This document shows positions 1-10,744 of a DNA stretch of 64,000 bases, in pieces. The stretch comes from Sphaerochaeta sp. (GTDB lineage: Bacteria; Spirochaetota; Spirochaetia; Sphaerochaetales; Sphaerochaetaceae): NCBI GenBank assembly GCA_022482495.1, contig JAKVPA010000008.1, positions 1 to 64,000 of the forward strand. Reading direction: 5' to 3'. Under the pieces are notes generated by a model, which had not been told where the DNA came from, made no database searches, and worked only from the letters and a program-made list of their open reading frames with translations. The translations under genes were made by a program, and so were the position numbers. Position 1 is the stretch's first letter; each line of letters begins with the position of its first letter.

Positions 1-290
1 ACCTTGCCGAACAACGAGGGAATATCCAGATCACTCTGGTGGTTGGCGATGTAGCAGACCCGTCCGGTATCCTTGGGCAGGTTCTCCCGCCCGTCCACCG
101 TCACCTTCACCCCTACCAGGAACAACAGGGCGTTGCTGGAAAAACGGGCGCACAGGTCGGTCCAACGGTCAGCAGCCTTGCGGGCATGCAACAACCGAAG
201 CAGGGATCCTGGGATCAAGGCATAGACGACACTTGCCAACAACACGGGGAAAAACAATATGAATCCAATGATGACGCGGATCTTTGCCAT
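1..290 (-). CDS. plsC: 1-acyl-sn-glycerol-3-phosphate acyltransferase (PlsC family), 3' part outside the window
   Basis: The product acylates lysophosphatidic acid in phospholipid synthesis at the inner membrane. About 96 N-terminal residues are visible. They comprise a hydrophobic anchor (about residues 5-30) and, near residue 82, NHQSDLD, which contains the HX4D catalytic motif of the family (His and Asp four apart). The start is ATG at 290, preceded by a GAGAGGGA ribosome binding site. The rest of the gene, including the downstream substrate motif, lies beyond the left edge. The next gene upstream on this strand (the helicase) ends 14 bases away, so the two may be cotranscribed. Family assignment is good; acyl specificity cannot be read. 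Confidence 0.8.
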   Translation of the reverse strand, partial: MAKIRVIIGFILFFPVLLASVVYALIPGSLLRLLHARKAADRWTDLCARFSSNALLFLVGVKVTVDGRENLPKDTGRVCYIANHQSDLDIPSLFGK

Positions 291-303
291 GATGCATTCC
301 CTC

Positions 304-1957
304 TCACGTACCGTTTTTCTTTTGTTTATGCCCAAACAGGCGGGCGAAGAACCCTGTCTTCTTCGGAGGCAGGGGTTTCTCGGCATTCTGCGGCGCGGCT
401 GTCGGTTTGACCACCTTTGCCTTCTGCTTGGGTGGAAGCGGATGCTCGGCGTTCATCGGCCGGCTCTCCGCCTGGTATTCCTGCTTGTAGTAGGCAAGGC
501 GCTCTTCCAAGGAAAGATTCTGGATCTCCGTATAGCTCTTGTGCCCCTTGTTCACGTCCACGAGGAGCGCCGCCACGGGAAGGAGCTTCTCCTCTCCGGC
601 CGCCACGAGGACCTTCTCCCCTACGGGACGGACGGCTTCCACTGCGCGGCCGTTCGGAAGAACCAGATCCGCTTCGACGGGAACCTGAGTATCTGCCGCC
701 ACCTTGGCGGGATCCGGAGCGAGAGCGGGAATAGGGGGCATCGGGATCATGGGAGCTGTACTCACGCTCCGAGACGATGTCACGGAAACGCATCCCCTTG
801 GTCTTGTCCACCACGGTGGGAAGATCACCGTTTTCCGGCCAGATTACAGGAATCTTCATCTTGATGAAGTTCTCGATGGCTTCCAGCCCATATACGTACT
901 CTTCATCGGCGAACGTGATGGCCTTGCCGCTCTTTCCGGCACGGGCCGTTCGTCCGATACGATGGACGTAACTCTCATAATCCTCGGGAATATCGTAGTT
1001 CACCACCATGGGCAGGTCATCGATCTGCAGTCCACGGGCAGCCACATCGGTGGCCACCAGGTATTTGATCTTCCCCTCTTTCATCCGGTCGATGGTAGCC
1101 AGCCGTTTGGCCTGCGGCATGTCCCCCATCAGATAGCTGGTGGGGAATCCGTTCAGCGTAAGCCGCTTGGCGACTTCAATGCAGCGCGCCTTGGTGTTGG
1201 TGAAGATCAGGCAGCTTTCCGGGTTTTCCTTGGTCATCACCTGCAGGAACAGGCCGAACTTCTCGTCCTTGCTTACGTGGTACAGTTCCTGGGTGATCTT
1301 GTCCACCGTCACTTCTTCCGGATGGATGGCGATCTCCTGCGGTTCATTCATGTACTGCCAGGCGAGGTTCTGCACTTGGGTGCCCAGCGTGGCGGAGAAC
1401 AGCATCGTCTGCCGTTCCCGGTTGTCACGAAGCAAACTGAACATCTTCTGGATATCCGGATAAAAGCCCATGTCGAACAGGCGGTCCGCCTCGTCCACCA
1501 CGAAGAAATCGAACTGGCGGAAATCAATCTTGTGCGCCTTCTGGTAATCCAGGATGCGGCCCGGTGTGCAGACGAACAGGTCGCACCCTTGCTTGAGCAA
1601 CGCATCCTGCTTTTCATAGCCCACACCGCCGTAGAAACAGCCGATGATGATGCCTTCCACATGGCTTGCCAACTTGATGGCGTCCTCTTCGATCTGGACG
1701 GCGAGTTCACGAGTTGGAGCTACGATCAACGCCTTGGGGGTATCCTTGCCCGCTTCCTTCGCCTTGACGAATGCCTGGAGAATCGTCAACAGGTAAATGG
1801 CGGTTTTTCCCGAACCGGTCTTGGACTGCACCATGACATCCTTGCCCTGAAGGGAGATGGGAAGGATTTTCTCCTGTACCTCGGTACAGTCGGTGAATCC
1901 GGCGTCGGCGACGCCATCAAGAACCGGTTGTGATAACGGTAATTCATTGAATTTCAT
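304..1957 (-). CDS. DEAD-box ATP-dependent RNA helicase, frameshifted near its C-terminus
   Basis: An RNA helicase of the RhlE/SrmB-like class that unwinds RNA in ribosome assembly or decay. The visible motifs are an N-terminal Q-motif region, Walker A SKTGSGKT (about residue 45), the VDEAD box, FSATL (motif III) and HRIGRTARAG (motif VI). A basic Arg/Ser/Gly-rich or Pro/Lys-rich tail follows. A +1 shift at the five-G run 733-738 moves the reading frame. After it, a plausible tail resumes (NLSLEERLAYYKQEY, ending LFGHKQKKNGT at 304), whereas the unshifted frame gives low-complexity Arg/Gly sequence. The start is ATG at 1957 with an AAGG ribosome binding site. The frameshift is probably a sequence error. 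Confidence 0.85.
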
Positions 1958-1974
1958 ACAAAACCTTGTTTTTC

Positions 1975-2004
1975 CTTATAGGATAATGACACAACGGTCA
2001 TCAA
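1975..2004 (-). promoter_or_regulatory. Likely sigma-70 promoter of the helicase gene
   Basis: On the minus strand TTGATG (1999-2004) and TATAAG (1975-1980) are separated by 18 bases. They sit just upstream of the helicase ribosome binding site and ATG at 1957. The remaining gap to the aminotransferase gene (about 2005-2064) shows no further clear signal. Confidence 0.5.
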
Positions 2005-2064
2005 AACCTGCACTCATGGGCAAGTTTATGCCAAATCTGATGCTCTGTCTACCTTGGGCGGAAT

Positions 2065-2883
2065 TCAGTTCCGGTCATCCAATTCCCAGGTACGGACCAT
2101 TTTGCAGATGGAAAGGGTCCGTTGGTGGGAGGGGGGGAGCTTCACCGACCCAATACGGGCAATTGGCATCGCAGCCATGCTGGTGGCGCTGATAAAGCAC
2201 TCGTCGTAAAGTCCAGAGAGCAAATCCGCTTCCTTGGGCGCCTGAAACACCACCGGGATGTGCAGCTGGGCGGCAGCCTTGAGCACCCTGCTCCGGGTCA
2301 CACCCAGGAGCACCTTCTCATCCGGCGCGGTGTACAACGTTCCGGAACGGAACGCGTAGAAATTACTGCGCGTTCCCTCCAGCGCCTCTTCCTCCCGGTC
2401 GATCAAAACAGCTTCGAAACAGCCCTGACGTTTGGCTTCCTCGACCGCCATGTAGTTGAGAAGCAGGTTCCCCGTCTTGCAGTTGGGAAGAAGCCGCTCC
2501 CCATGGTAGGTGATCACCCCGACCCCGTTGGTGTAGAAGCTATCCGGATAGGCAAGAAGCGGAGAAGCGATGACGAAGCACCGTGGCTCCGGCCCGCCGT
2601 ACATCAGAATCTTCATCGTCGCGTCCTGGAGGCCATCGGCATCGATCAGACGGAACACCCAGGAGCCGATCTCCCCTGAGGTGAACGGATGGGCCAGATG
2701 GATGCCATCACAGGATGCCTTGAGACGGGCGAGATGGTCATCCAGATGGACCACCTTTCCTCCCAGCACCCGAAGCGATTCATAGGTGCAGAATCCGTAC
2801 TGCACCTCCCGGTTGGTCACCGGCACCACCGCGGCGGCCACATCGACCACCTTCCCGTTATACACGACATGCGTTCCAAGCAT
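2065..2883 (-). CDS. Class IV PLP-dependent aminotransferase (branched-chain or D-amino-acid type)
   Basis: A 272-residue fold-type IV aminotransferase like IlvE, DAAT or aminodeoxychorismate lyase. The family hallmarks are the segment CKTGNLLLNYMAVEEAK (about residues 132-148), with the lysine that carries PLP in this class, and EALEGTRSNFYAF (about residues 167-179), which matches the phosphate-binding region. The start ATG at 2883 overlaps the ftsK stop in a TAATG arrangement, so translation is probably coupled and the gene ends the mnmE-mnmG-rsmG-ftsK operon. The substrate cannot be decided from sequence. IlvE-type, D-alanine-type or PabC-type activity are all possible. Confidence 0.75.
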   Translation of the reverse strand: MLGTHVVYNGKVVDVAAAVVPVTNREVQYGFCTYESLRVLGGKVVHLDDHLARLKASCDGIHLAHPFTSGEIGSWVFRLIDADGLQDATMKILMYGGPEPRCFVIASPLLAYPDSFYTNGVGVITYHGERLLPNCKTGNLLLNYMAVEEAKRQGCFEAVLIDREEEALEGTRSNFYAFRSGTLYTAPDEKVLLGVTRSRVLKAAAQLHIPVVFQAPKEADLLSGLYDECFISATSMAAMPIARIGSVKLPPSHQRTLSICKMVRTWELDDRN

Positions 2884-5800
2884 TACGGTCCTCCCTGGAC
2901 AATATCCCCGGCGTCCTGTTGGCCGAGGCTGACCGAGCCGGGATAGCGGAGCAAAGGACGGGGCTTCGAACCATTGGCCGGTCCGACGTACCCCTGTTCC
3001 TCCATCTCCTCCACCAGGCGGGCTGCGCGGTTGTACCCGATGCGCAGCCGCCGCTGCAGGTAGGAGGCGGAGGCCGCCTTCCGTTCCACAACGATGTCCA
3101 GCGCCTTGCGCATCAACTCATCGTCGTTGTCGTCATCGCCGCCGATCATCTCGCCATCGTCGACATCACTCTGGTCGCCCTTCTCCGGCTCGTCTTCAAA
3201 GAACGACTCGTCGATGTAATCCTCCACCCCTTGCTGTTTGGCGAAGTCCACCACCCGCTCCACCTCGCCATCGGAGAGGAAAGCCCCCTGGATGCGGGCC
3301 GCTGCGGGATCAGAGGAAGAGAGATACAACATATCGCCTTTGCCCAACAGTTTCTCCGCTCCCATCTGCTCGATGATGATCCTGCTGTCCTGTCCGCTGG
3401 TGACGGCGAAGGCGATGCGGCTGGGGATGTTGGTCTTGATGATTCCGGTGATGACATTGACGCTGGGCCGCTGGGTGGCGAGCACCAGATGGATGCCCAC
3501 CGCCCGGCTCATGGCAGTCAGGCGGGACACCTTGGTCTCCATCTCCTTGCCCACCGTATGCATCAGATCGGCGAACTCATCGATGATCACCACGATGTAC
3601 GGAAGCTTCTCTCTGAGGATGTGCCCCTGGCGACACCTTCTCGTTGTACCCCAGAATGTTCCGGGCGTTCAGCCCCTGCAGCAGTTTGTACCGCCGCTCC
3701 ATCTCCCACAGGCAGAAGTCAAGCGCCTTCAGCGTACGTTTGGGATCGGTGATGACCGGCGTGAGCAGGTGGGGGATGCCATTGTAGATCTGCAGTTCGA
3801 CGATCTTCGGATCCACCAGAATCAGACGCACGTCTTTGGGGCTCTTCCGGAACAAAATGGAGCAGATCAGGCTGTTGACGCAGACCGATTTGCCACTGCC
3901 CGTGGCTCCCGCGATGAGCAGGTGCGGCGTAGTGGAGACGTCGATGACCACCGGCTGTCCCAGCAGGTTTCGTCCCAGCACCATCGGAATCATGTAGTTC
4001 TTCAGATCCATGGCAGGAATCATTTCCTTGAATCCCACCGTATCCCGCTTGGCGTTGGGGATTTCCACCCCGACGACCGTCTTGCCGGGAATCGGCGCCA
4101 CAATACGAACCTGTGTGGCGGGAAGCCTCAGCTGGATGTTGTCCGCCAGGTTCTCGATCTGCGTCACCCGCACCCCGGGTGCCGGCATGATCTCGAACAT
4201 CGTCACCGTCGGCCCCTTGATGATGTCCTTCAGTTCCACCTTCACATGAAACTCGTCCAATGTCTGGACCAGACGATCACCTTTTTCCACCGTGGCGGCA
4301 TCCACATCACTTCCCGATGAGGGGTAATCCGTCAGGATGCTGGTCGGTGGAATGTGGTAGTCCAGATTTAGACGATTAAGGAGCGCGCTCTTTCCCGCGT
4401 TGGCGGAGGACAACCCTCCGACCCCGGATTCACTCTGCAGTTCATCTTCCACAGCCGCCTCTTCCTGTTTCTCTGGTGTCTGCGCCACGGGTTGGGACGC
4501 CGGTTTTGACGTAGCGGGGCCGGAGGATTGGGAGCTGCAGGGGGCACCGACCGCTCTCCTGACGCACCGCCATCTCAGGCGGTGGAGAGGCCGGCTTTTC
4601 GGGAGCGGAAGCGGGAATATCAATCGGCCCGGAGGGCGTGAAGAACACCGGTTGGCGGGAAGACAGGACAGGAGCCGGTTGCTGTAATGGCGCAGGCGGG
4701 GTTTCCGAAAGCTCTGGGACATCCTCAATCGGTTTGGAGAACGAAGATCCCATCTTCGCCAGATCCTTGTGCTTGCGCTGGTTCTCCTCCACCGCTTCAA
4801 AGAGGAGACCTTTCCCATGACCGAAGGCTGGAGTGGACTCTGAAGCTGTCTTCGTCTGGGATTTCGGCGCTTTGCCTACTGCTTCCAACGCCCCTTGAAG
4901 AAATCCGGAAAGTGTTTTCCGGGGCACCGGTTTTTCCTTCACGTCCGCCGCGGCTACCGGGGGAGGATCGATCGGATTGGTCCGAGTCACCTCGTCACGG
5001 ATCACCTCCAAGGTCTTCAGCGACACCACACCCTTCCCCAACGGATTGGACGCTCCTTGCGCGGGAGAAGAATCCTGCAAAGGCGCAGGATCTTCCGTTG
5101 GCACTTCCGGATTTTTCCGTTTCAGATGGTCCAGCTTGGGGACTTCCATGAACGAGGGAAACCTCAGCGCTTCCTCCCGGCTTGCACGGTCAGGGACGAC
5201 CACCGTGGTCCGTTCTTCCCCTGGTTCCGGAACATCATCTCCCGAGGTGCCTTTTTTGCCGGCCGCCTTGGCCAGCTTCTTCGCTTCTTTCGCCTTCCGT
5301 TTCTCTTCCCTACGCATCTGTCGTTTGGAGAGAACCGGTGCTGCAGTCTCTTCCGGCTGGGATGCCAGTCGGGCCGCTTCCTGCTTGGCTTTGAATTCCT
5401 GCTTCTTCCGATAATGGGCGTTGAGCGGTTTGGCAAGGAGGATCAACAAGACCAAAACGACCAGTTCGGCAATCATCAAGAGGACCACCCAGAGCGCCGC
5501 TTCCCGAAGCGGTTTGCCATCGGAAAGAAGCCGTTGGTAGGCAAGCTGGGGAAACGCGTGCCCGCTTTGGATCCCCGAGAAGAAATTCGCCGTGGCGAAC
5601 AACAGGATCCAAACGGGGAACGTCAAGAACGAGAACGGTTTCCGATGCCGGAACAGAAACGTGCAGATTCCCAGCGCGCCGCAGAAGACGGCAAGCGGAA
5701 GCAACGCAAAGGCGGAGGAATAACCGAATCCCAGCGCCGCGATCACCGGAGAAAACGCTGAGGCAAGGAATGCGGGAAGACGCCCGGAAAGCGAGAGACC

Positions 5801-5887
5801 AACCATCGTCAGCAACACCAGGCACGCGCCCAGCATCACGACGCCGAATATCATCGAAAACCACCCGCCTTTCCGCCGTTTCCCCAT
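2883..5887 (-). CDS. ftsK: FtsK/SpoIIIE-type DNA translocase, split by two +1 frameshifts
   Basis: A septum-anchored hexameric ATPase that pumps chromosomal DNA during division. The order is an N-terminal region with about four membrane segments (residues 12-160), a long charged Pro/Lys/Glu linker, then the motor. The motor carries Walker A GATGSGKS, Walker B in VVIIDEFADLM and LATQRPSVNVITG. A C-terminal gamma winged helix follows (SASYLQRRLRIGYNRAARLVEEM). Single extra bases at the G run 4540-4544 and at 3624-3627 (CCCC) break the frame. Removing one base at each restores continuous family sequence such as VSPGHILREKLPYIVVIIDEF. The start is ATG at 5887, just after the rsmG stop. FtsK is normally needed for growth, so these are probably assembly errors. 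Confidence 0.9.
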
Positions 5888-5889
5888 CT

Positions 5890-6537
5890 TCAGTCCAATC
5901 TCCCCACACACAGCGAACGCTCCGCGTCAAGGAACGGCACGGAAAGTTTGACCTGCTTAAATTTCCACGGACGATTCAGGTGGGACAACTCCTCCCTGAA
6001 CACTTCCTCACGACCTTTGTACAGCATGACGACGCCACCCCGTTTCAGGATAGGGACGACTTCATCCTCACTCTCATAAAAGGGATGGAACGCCCTGCAG
6101 GTTACAATCTCATACTGCTGCTCCACCTCGCAGAGCCGCTTGCAGACCACCTGGACGTTGTCCAAATGGCACCCCTGGATGGCCATCTGCAGGAACCGGG
6201 CACGCTTCTCCATCCGCTCGATCAACGCGAAGCGCACCGAAGGAAGCCCGATGGCAAGCGGAATGCCGGGTAGTCCCGCCCCGCTTCCCAGATCGGCAAC
6301 CGTCGGGTCTTGATACCCTTTGGCAAGTGCCTTCAGCGTCGGGAGTCCCGCCAGAGAGTCGGCGAAGTGGCGGACGATGAAATCATCCCCCTCCGCCTTG
6401 ACCATCTTCAGGACGGGATTGTACCGATCCAAAAGGTCGTAGTACCGGACCAGCTGGTCTTTCTGTCCATCGGAGAAGGACAGAGAGAGCTTGTCCAGAC
6501 AGGCATCCAGCAGTTCATGATTGATCGGTTTTCCCAT
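5890..6537 (-). CDS. rsmG: 16S rRNA (guanine527-N7)-methyltransferase RsmG (GidB)
   Basis: A 215-residue SAM-dependent methyltransferase that modifies G527 of 16S rRNA; its loss commonly gives low-level streptomycin resistance. It shows the family sequences VRHFADSL, the SAM-binding ADLGSGAGLPGIPLAI (about residues 88-103) and a C-terminal LYKGR segment. The frame is intact. The start ATG at 6537 lies inside the end of mnmG (overlap of about 23 bases). The stop at 5890 sits two bases before the ftsK ATG. This is the common mnmE-mnmG-rsmG arrangement and supports a single operon. Confidence 0.93.
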   Translation of the reverse strand: MGKPINHELLDACLDKLSLSFSDGQKDQLVRYYDLLDRYNPVLKMVKAEGDDFIVRHFADSLAGLPTLKALAKGYQDPTVADLGSGAGLPGIPLAIGLPSVRFALIERMEKRARFLQMAIQGCHLDNVQVVCKRLCEVEQQYEIVTCRAFHPFYESEDEVVPILKRGGVVMLYKGREEVFREELSHLNRPWKFKQVKLSVPFLDAERSLCVGRLD

Positions 6538-8343
6538 GGAACGTTCCTTTTTTCAGATGGAGGATCAACAACGCCAGGTCGCTCATACGCACCCCATTGA
6601 CCCGGGACGCCTGTCCGACGGAAGCAGGACGCACGCTCTTCAGCTTCTCCCTGCCTTCACTGGACAACCCCACCACCTCATCGTAGGAGAAATCTTCCGG
6701 GATGGCAAGGTTCTCCAGCTTCTCAAACCGGGCGATTTCTCGATCCTCTTTGTCAATGTAGCCCTGGTACTTCACCTCCAGCTCCGCCTGGTAGCGGATC
6801 GCCTCCCGGTACGAAGCCAGTTCCGGGATTACCGGAATCATGTCGGTGATGGTTACCTCGGGGTTCTTCAACGCCTCGTAGGCGTTTTTCTGCTGGTATC
6901 CATGCTGGTGGAGCAACTCCTTCACCGCATCGATGTCTGCAACCTTCCGCCTTAGCCGTTCCAACGCCTCTTCTTTCTGCAATCCGACATCACACCCTTT
7001 TTGGGTGAGCCGCTGGTCACTGGTGTCGTGGCCCAGATGCAGACGGTATTCGGCACGGCTGGTGAACATCCGGTACGGCTCGGTGGTGCCCATCGTTACC
7101 AAATCGTCGATCAACACGCCGATGTACGCCTCGCTGCGCTTCAGGATCAACGGCGCTTCGCCCCGCAGTTTCTGCGCCGCGTTGATGCCGGCCATCAAGC
7201 CCTGGCACGCCGCTTCCTCATAGCCGCTTGTCCCGTTGGTCTGACCGGCGACGAACAACCCTTCCATCCGCTTGCTTTCCAGCGACGGATACAACCCCTT
7301 GGGATTGAGGTAATCATACTCCACCGCGTAGGCGGGACGCATGATCTCGGCGTGCTCCAGGCCCCGGACGGTGTGGATGAACGCGTCCTGCACATCCTCG
7401 GGAAGCGAGGAGGAAAGCCCGTTCAGGTACATCTCCTCCGTCCCCAACCCTTCCGGTTCGATGAACACCTGGTGCCGGTCACGCTGGGGGAAGCGGACTA
7501 CCTTGTCCTCGATGGACGGGCAGTACCGTGGCCCTTTGCCGACGATCTTGCCTCCGTACAGCGGGCTGCGGCCGATGTTCTCCCGGATGATCCGATGGGT
7601 CTCGCTGTTCGTCCAAGTGATGTAACAGGGTACCATCGGGCGATCCACCGTATCGTAATCAAACGAGAACGGCATGACTTTCTCGTCGGCATCCTGCTTT
7701 TCCATGACATCCAGATCCAACGAACTCTTGCGTACCCGTGCCGGAGTGCCGGTCTTCAGACGCCCCACGTCAAACCCCTTTTTTCCGGAGGGCCGTCCCT
7801 AGTCCGATGGCAGGCCAGCTCGTTGAGCCGCCCGCAGGGTGCGTCGTACTCGCCGATGAAGATCTTGCCTTCCATGAACGTCCCGGTGGTCAGCACCATC
7901 ACCCGGCTGGTGATGCGGTGGCCACGCTGGGTGACCACCCCCTGGTAGCGATGGTTGTCATCGTCCTCCATAATGTCCACCACGGTATCCATGAACAGGT
8001 GAAGGTGGTGCTGCCCTTCCAGCGTTTCCTTGGCCGTCCTGCTGTAGGTGAACTTGTCCGCCTGGGCGCGGGGCGCCTGGACGGCAGGGCCACGACGACG
8101 GTTGAGGATCCGGTACTGGATCATGCTCTTGTCGATCAGATGGGCCATCTCCCCGCCCAGGGCATCCACTTCCCGAACCAGATTTCCCTTGGCAAGCCCG
8201 CCGACGGCAGGATTGCAGGAAAGCCGCCCGATGGTATCCAGACTCTGGGTGACCAGCAATGTCTCAAACCCCATGCGGGAGAGCGCCAGACAGGCTTCGA
8301 TGCCTGCGTGCCCACCTCCCACTACGATCGCGTCATATTCCAT
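6515..8343 (-). CDS. mnmG: tRNA uridine-34 carboxymethylaminomethyl modification enzyme MnmG (GidA), two frameshifts
   Basis: An FAD enzyme that works with MnmE to install the cmnm5 group at wobble U34 of tRNA. The N-terminus has the dinucleotide fold VVGGGHAGIEACLALSRMG, then GRLSCNPAVGGLAKGNLVREVDALGG and GTFMEGKIFIGE. After the break come GRLKTGTPAR and PGYEE-type segments (TSGYEEAACQGL). Two single-base insertions separate the halves, one near 7813 (GG where one base fits) and one at the C run 7775-7778. Correcting both gives AAIGLGTALRKKGFDVGRLKTG. The start is ATG at 8343, four bases after the mnmE stop. Both halves are well conserved, so sequence error is more likely than decay. Confidence 0.9.
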
Positions 8344-8347
8344 GATT

Positions 8348-9661
8348 TCACTTCCCTACACAGAACCCGGAGAAAATCTTGTTCAGGATATCTTCCGTTG
8401 TCACCGCTCCGGAGATCTCCCCCAGGCTTTCCAGCCCCTGTTGCAACAGGGCAGCGACGATATCCAGCGGAACCTTCTGGGCGTTCAGCTCCAACGCGCC
8501 GCGGATGGAGGATGCCGTGGCGTCCAGAAGCGTGTGTTGCCGCTCCGACTGGACCACCACATCCTCTTCCCCACGCGGAGCGCTCTGGCGGAGTTTCGCC
8601 CCGATGGCGGCAAGCAACTGAGGAACTCCTTCTCCCGTGAGGGAGGAGACGGAAAGTCCGGAATGCTTCTGCAAATCATTTTTGCTCCAGACGACCACCG
8701 TCCGGCCATCTTCCGGAGGAACGGGATCCCCGTCTTCCCGGAGATAGACGACCACATCCGCCTGGGCGATCAGATCCTTGGTCCGCCCAATTCCCTCCCG
8801 CTCCACCACATCCCCGCTCTCCCTGAGTCCCGCCGTATCGTACAACCGCACGGGGAACCCGTCGATGACGCAGGCTTCTTCAATGTAATCCCGGGTGGTG
8901 CCAGGCACTTCGGAGACAATGGAACGGTTTTCCTTCAACAGCAAGTTGAACAACGAGCTCTTTCCCGCGTTGGTGCGGCCGGCAAGCACCACTTTGGCGC
9001 CACTGCCGTACAGACGCCCCACCTGGTAGGTGGAGGAAATCCGTTCGATCTCCGTGGCGATCTCCTCCAACTGCTCCTCCGGAAAGGTGAAAGCGTCCAG
9101 TTCATCCTCGCTGTAATCCAACTGCACTTCGATGGCGGCCATCACGGTAAGGAACTTCTCCCGAAGGTTTCCCAGCCGCTCGCCCAATACGCCGCGCAGG
9201 CGATTGAGCGCCATGCGGGAGCCGACATCGCTCTGGGCGTCGACCAGCTCCTCCACCGCCTCTGCCTGGGTGAGATCCATTTTCCCATGGAGGAACGCCC
9301 GGTAGGTGAACTCCCCCGGCTGGGCGGCCCGAAGCCCCAACGCCCCGAGGACGGAGAGGATCCTGCCGATGACGACCACCGACCCGTGGCAGGTGATCTC
9401 CAGCGCGTCCTCTCCGGTATACCCATGGGGCGCGCGGTTTACGGCGACGACCACTTCATCCACCGCATCGCCGGAGGCATCCTGGACAAACCCGTGGACC
9501 AATGTGGCGTTGGACGCTTTCCGCAAGGCCTCAGGCCGGGAAAACGCGTTTGCAACGCGTTCCAACGCGCCGTTTCCGCTGACCCGGATGATGGCCAGCG
9601 CGCTACGTGTCCACCCGGTGGCCAGGGCATAGATGATGTCGTCCGTCTCATACCGCTGCAT
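8348..9661 (-). CDS. mnmE: tRNA modification GTPase MnmE (TrmE)
   Basis: A 437-residue GTPase partner of MnmG in tRNA wobble-uridine modification. The N-terminal tetrahydrofolate-binding domain is followed by a G domain with GRTNAGKSSLFN (about residue 216), the DTAG switch region and a SKND-type guanine-specificity motif. The protein ends FCVGK, matching the invariant C-terminal FC(I/V)GK whose Cys is catalytically important. The start is ATG at 9661 (MQRYETDDIIYAL); an in-frame extension upstream has no family sequence. It is the first gene of the operon and is divergent from epmA, with 58 bases between them. Confidence 0.95.
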   Translation of the reverse strand: MQRYETDDIIYALATGWTRSALAIIRVSGNGALERVANAFSRPEALRKASNATLVHGFVQDASGDAVDEVVVAVNRAPHGYTGEDALEITCHGSVVVIGRILSVLGALGLRAAQPGEFTYRAFLHGKMDLTQAEAVEELVDAQSDVGSRMALNRLRGVLGERLGNLREKFLTVMAAIEVQLDYSEDELDAFTFPEEQLEEIATEIERISSTYQVGRLYGSGAKVVLAGRTNAGKSSLFNLLLKENRSIVSEVPGTTRDYIEEACVIDGFPVRLYDTAGLRESGDVVEREGIGRTKDLIAQADVVVYLREDGDPVPPEDGRTVVVWSKNDLQKHSGLSVSSLTGEGVPQLLAAIGAKLRQSAPRGEEDVVVQSERQHTLLDATASSIRGALELNAQKVPLDIVAALLQQGLESLGEISGAVTTEDILNKIFSGFCVGK

Positions 9662-9692
9662 ACCCGGCAAGTATATCGGCCGGGGCGATGTC

Positions 9693-9721
9693 TTGCAATG
9701 CGACAAGGACCAAACTACAAT
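9693..9721 (+). promoter_or_regulatory. Likely sigma-70 promoter of epmA overlapping its first ATG
   Basis: TTGCAA (9693-9698), 17 bases, TACAAT (9716-9721). The -10 box overlaps the ATG at 9720. Transcription would therefore start near 9728-9730, and the functional start codon would be a downstream ATG (9732 or 9744), giving a leaderless or nearly leaderless message. Confidence 0.5.
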
Positions 9722-10724
9722 GCCGTACCGTATGCGTACCGAGATGATCAAACGCCGGAGCCAACTGCTCCGAGCCATGCGGAATTTCTTTGATGCCAAA
9801 GGATATCTGGAAGTGGATACCCCCAGTCTCTCGCCGGATCTGATCCCCGAGCCGACCATCCAGAACTTTGAGACGACCTTCTCCAACGAGTTCGTCGGTA
9901 GCAGGAACCTGTACTTGATCCCCAGCCCGGAAGTGTTCATGAAACGCCTGATCGCCGACGGCTCCGGTTCGATCTACCAGTTCTGCCACTGCTTTCGCAA
10001 CGACGAGCAGATCGGGGAGAACCACAACCCGGAGTTCACCATGTTGGAGTACTACACCGTCGGGTTCGACGAACAGGATTCCATTCCCCTTACCGAAGAG
10101 CTGGTTGCAACTTCCAGTCCGAAGGATGCCGACCAGGCGGTGCTTCCTCCGTTTCGGCGCATCACGATGAAGGAAGCGATGTGGGAGTACGCCCACGTCG
10201 ACCTGGATGCCTGCCAAAAGCAGAGCGCCCTTGCCGAGGAGTGCCGAAAGCACGGCCTGATGGCACCCACCAGCCCGGAAAGCTGGGAAGAGACGTTCAA
10301 CCGGCTGTTCCTCACCTTGGTGGAACCCAACCTCCCCCAGGACAAGCCGCTGGTCTTGGACCGCTACCCGGCCCAGATCGACTGTCTGGCCAAACGGGAC
10401 GGCGCCTACCGCAAGCGCTGGGAGATGTACATGAAAGGCGTGGAGATCGCCAATTGCTACGACGAGGAGCGGGATGTGGAGACGGTGCGCGCCTACTATG
10501 AGAAGGAATACGCCCGTCTGGTGGACGAGCGCGCCAAGAGTGGACAAGCCATCCCCGACGTGGATCCCGCCTTCGCCGATATCTTCGCCCATTTTCCCCA
10601 GACCAGCGGGGTCGCCATGGGGATCGACCGTCTGTTGATGGTCCAAAGCGGAGCTCATCAGCTGGGGGATTTGATTCTTTTCCCCTTCTCTGCTATGCTA
10701 TCTTCCGGCAAAAAAACCAATTAG
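9720..10724 (+). CDS. epmA: EF-P beta-lysylation ligase EpmA (PoxA/GenX, LysRS-like)
   Basis: A class II lysyl-tRNA-synthetase paralogue without the anticodon domain, which attaches (R)-beta-lysine to EF-P. The visible class II features are FFDAKGYLEVDTPSLSP, YLIPSPEVFMKRL, FCHCFRNDEQ (motif 2), HNPEFTMLEYY and the C-terminal GVAMGIDRLLM (motif 3). The length of about 330 residues fits EpmA and is far shorter than full LysRS. It lies directly upstream of efp, and a probable EpmB is at 21.6 kb. The annotated ATG at 9720 overlaps the predicted -10 box, so the real start may be 9732 or 9744, which still leaves the whole catalytic fold. Confidence 0.92.
   Translation: MPYRMRTEMIKRRSQLLRAMRNFFDAKGYLEVDTPSLSPDLIPEPTIQNFETTFSNEFVGSRNLYLIPSPEVFMKRLIADGSGSIYQFCHCFRNDEQIGENHNPEFTMLEYYTVGFDEQDSIPLTEELVATSSPKDADQAVLPPFRRITMKEAMWEYAHVDLDACQKQSALAEECRKHGLMAPTSPESWEETFNRLFLTLVEPNLPQDKPLVLDRYPAQIDCLAKRDGAYRKRWEMYMKGVEIANCYDEERDVETVRAYYEKEYARLVDERAKSGQAIPDVDPAFADIFAHFPQTSGVAMGIDRLLMVQSGAHQLGDLILFPFSAMLSSGKKTN
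10671..10699 (+). promoter_or_regulatory. Likely sigma-70 promoter of efp inside the end of epmA
   Basis: TTGATT (10671-10676), 17 bases, TATGCT (10694-10699). This gives an untranslated leader of about 39 bases before the efp ATG at 10745. It lets efp be expressed at a higher level than epmA. Confidence 0.6.
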
Positions 10725-10744
10725 GGATATAGAGGTAGATCAAT

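Noticed and set aside
3620-4545. Programmed ribosomal frameshifting in ftsK at the G and C runs
   Set aside because: No shift-stimulating stem or stop codon arrangement was evident, and similar breaks occur in many unrelated genes, so sequence error is simpler.
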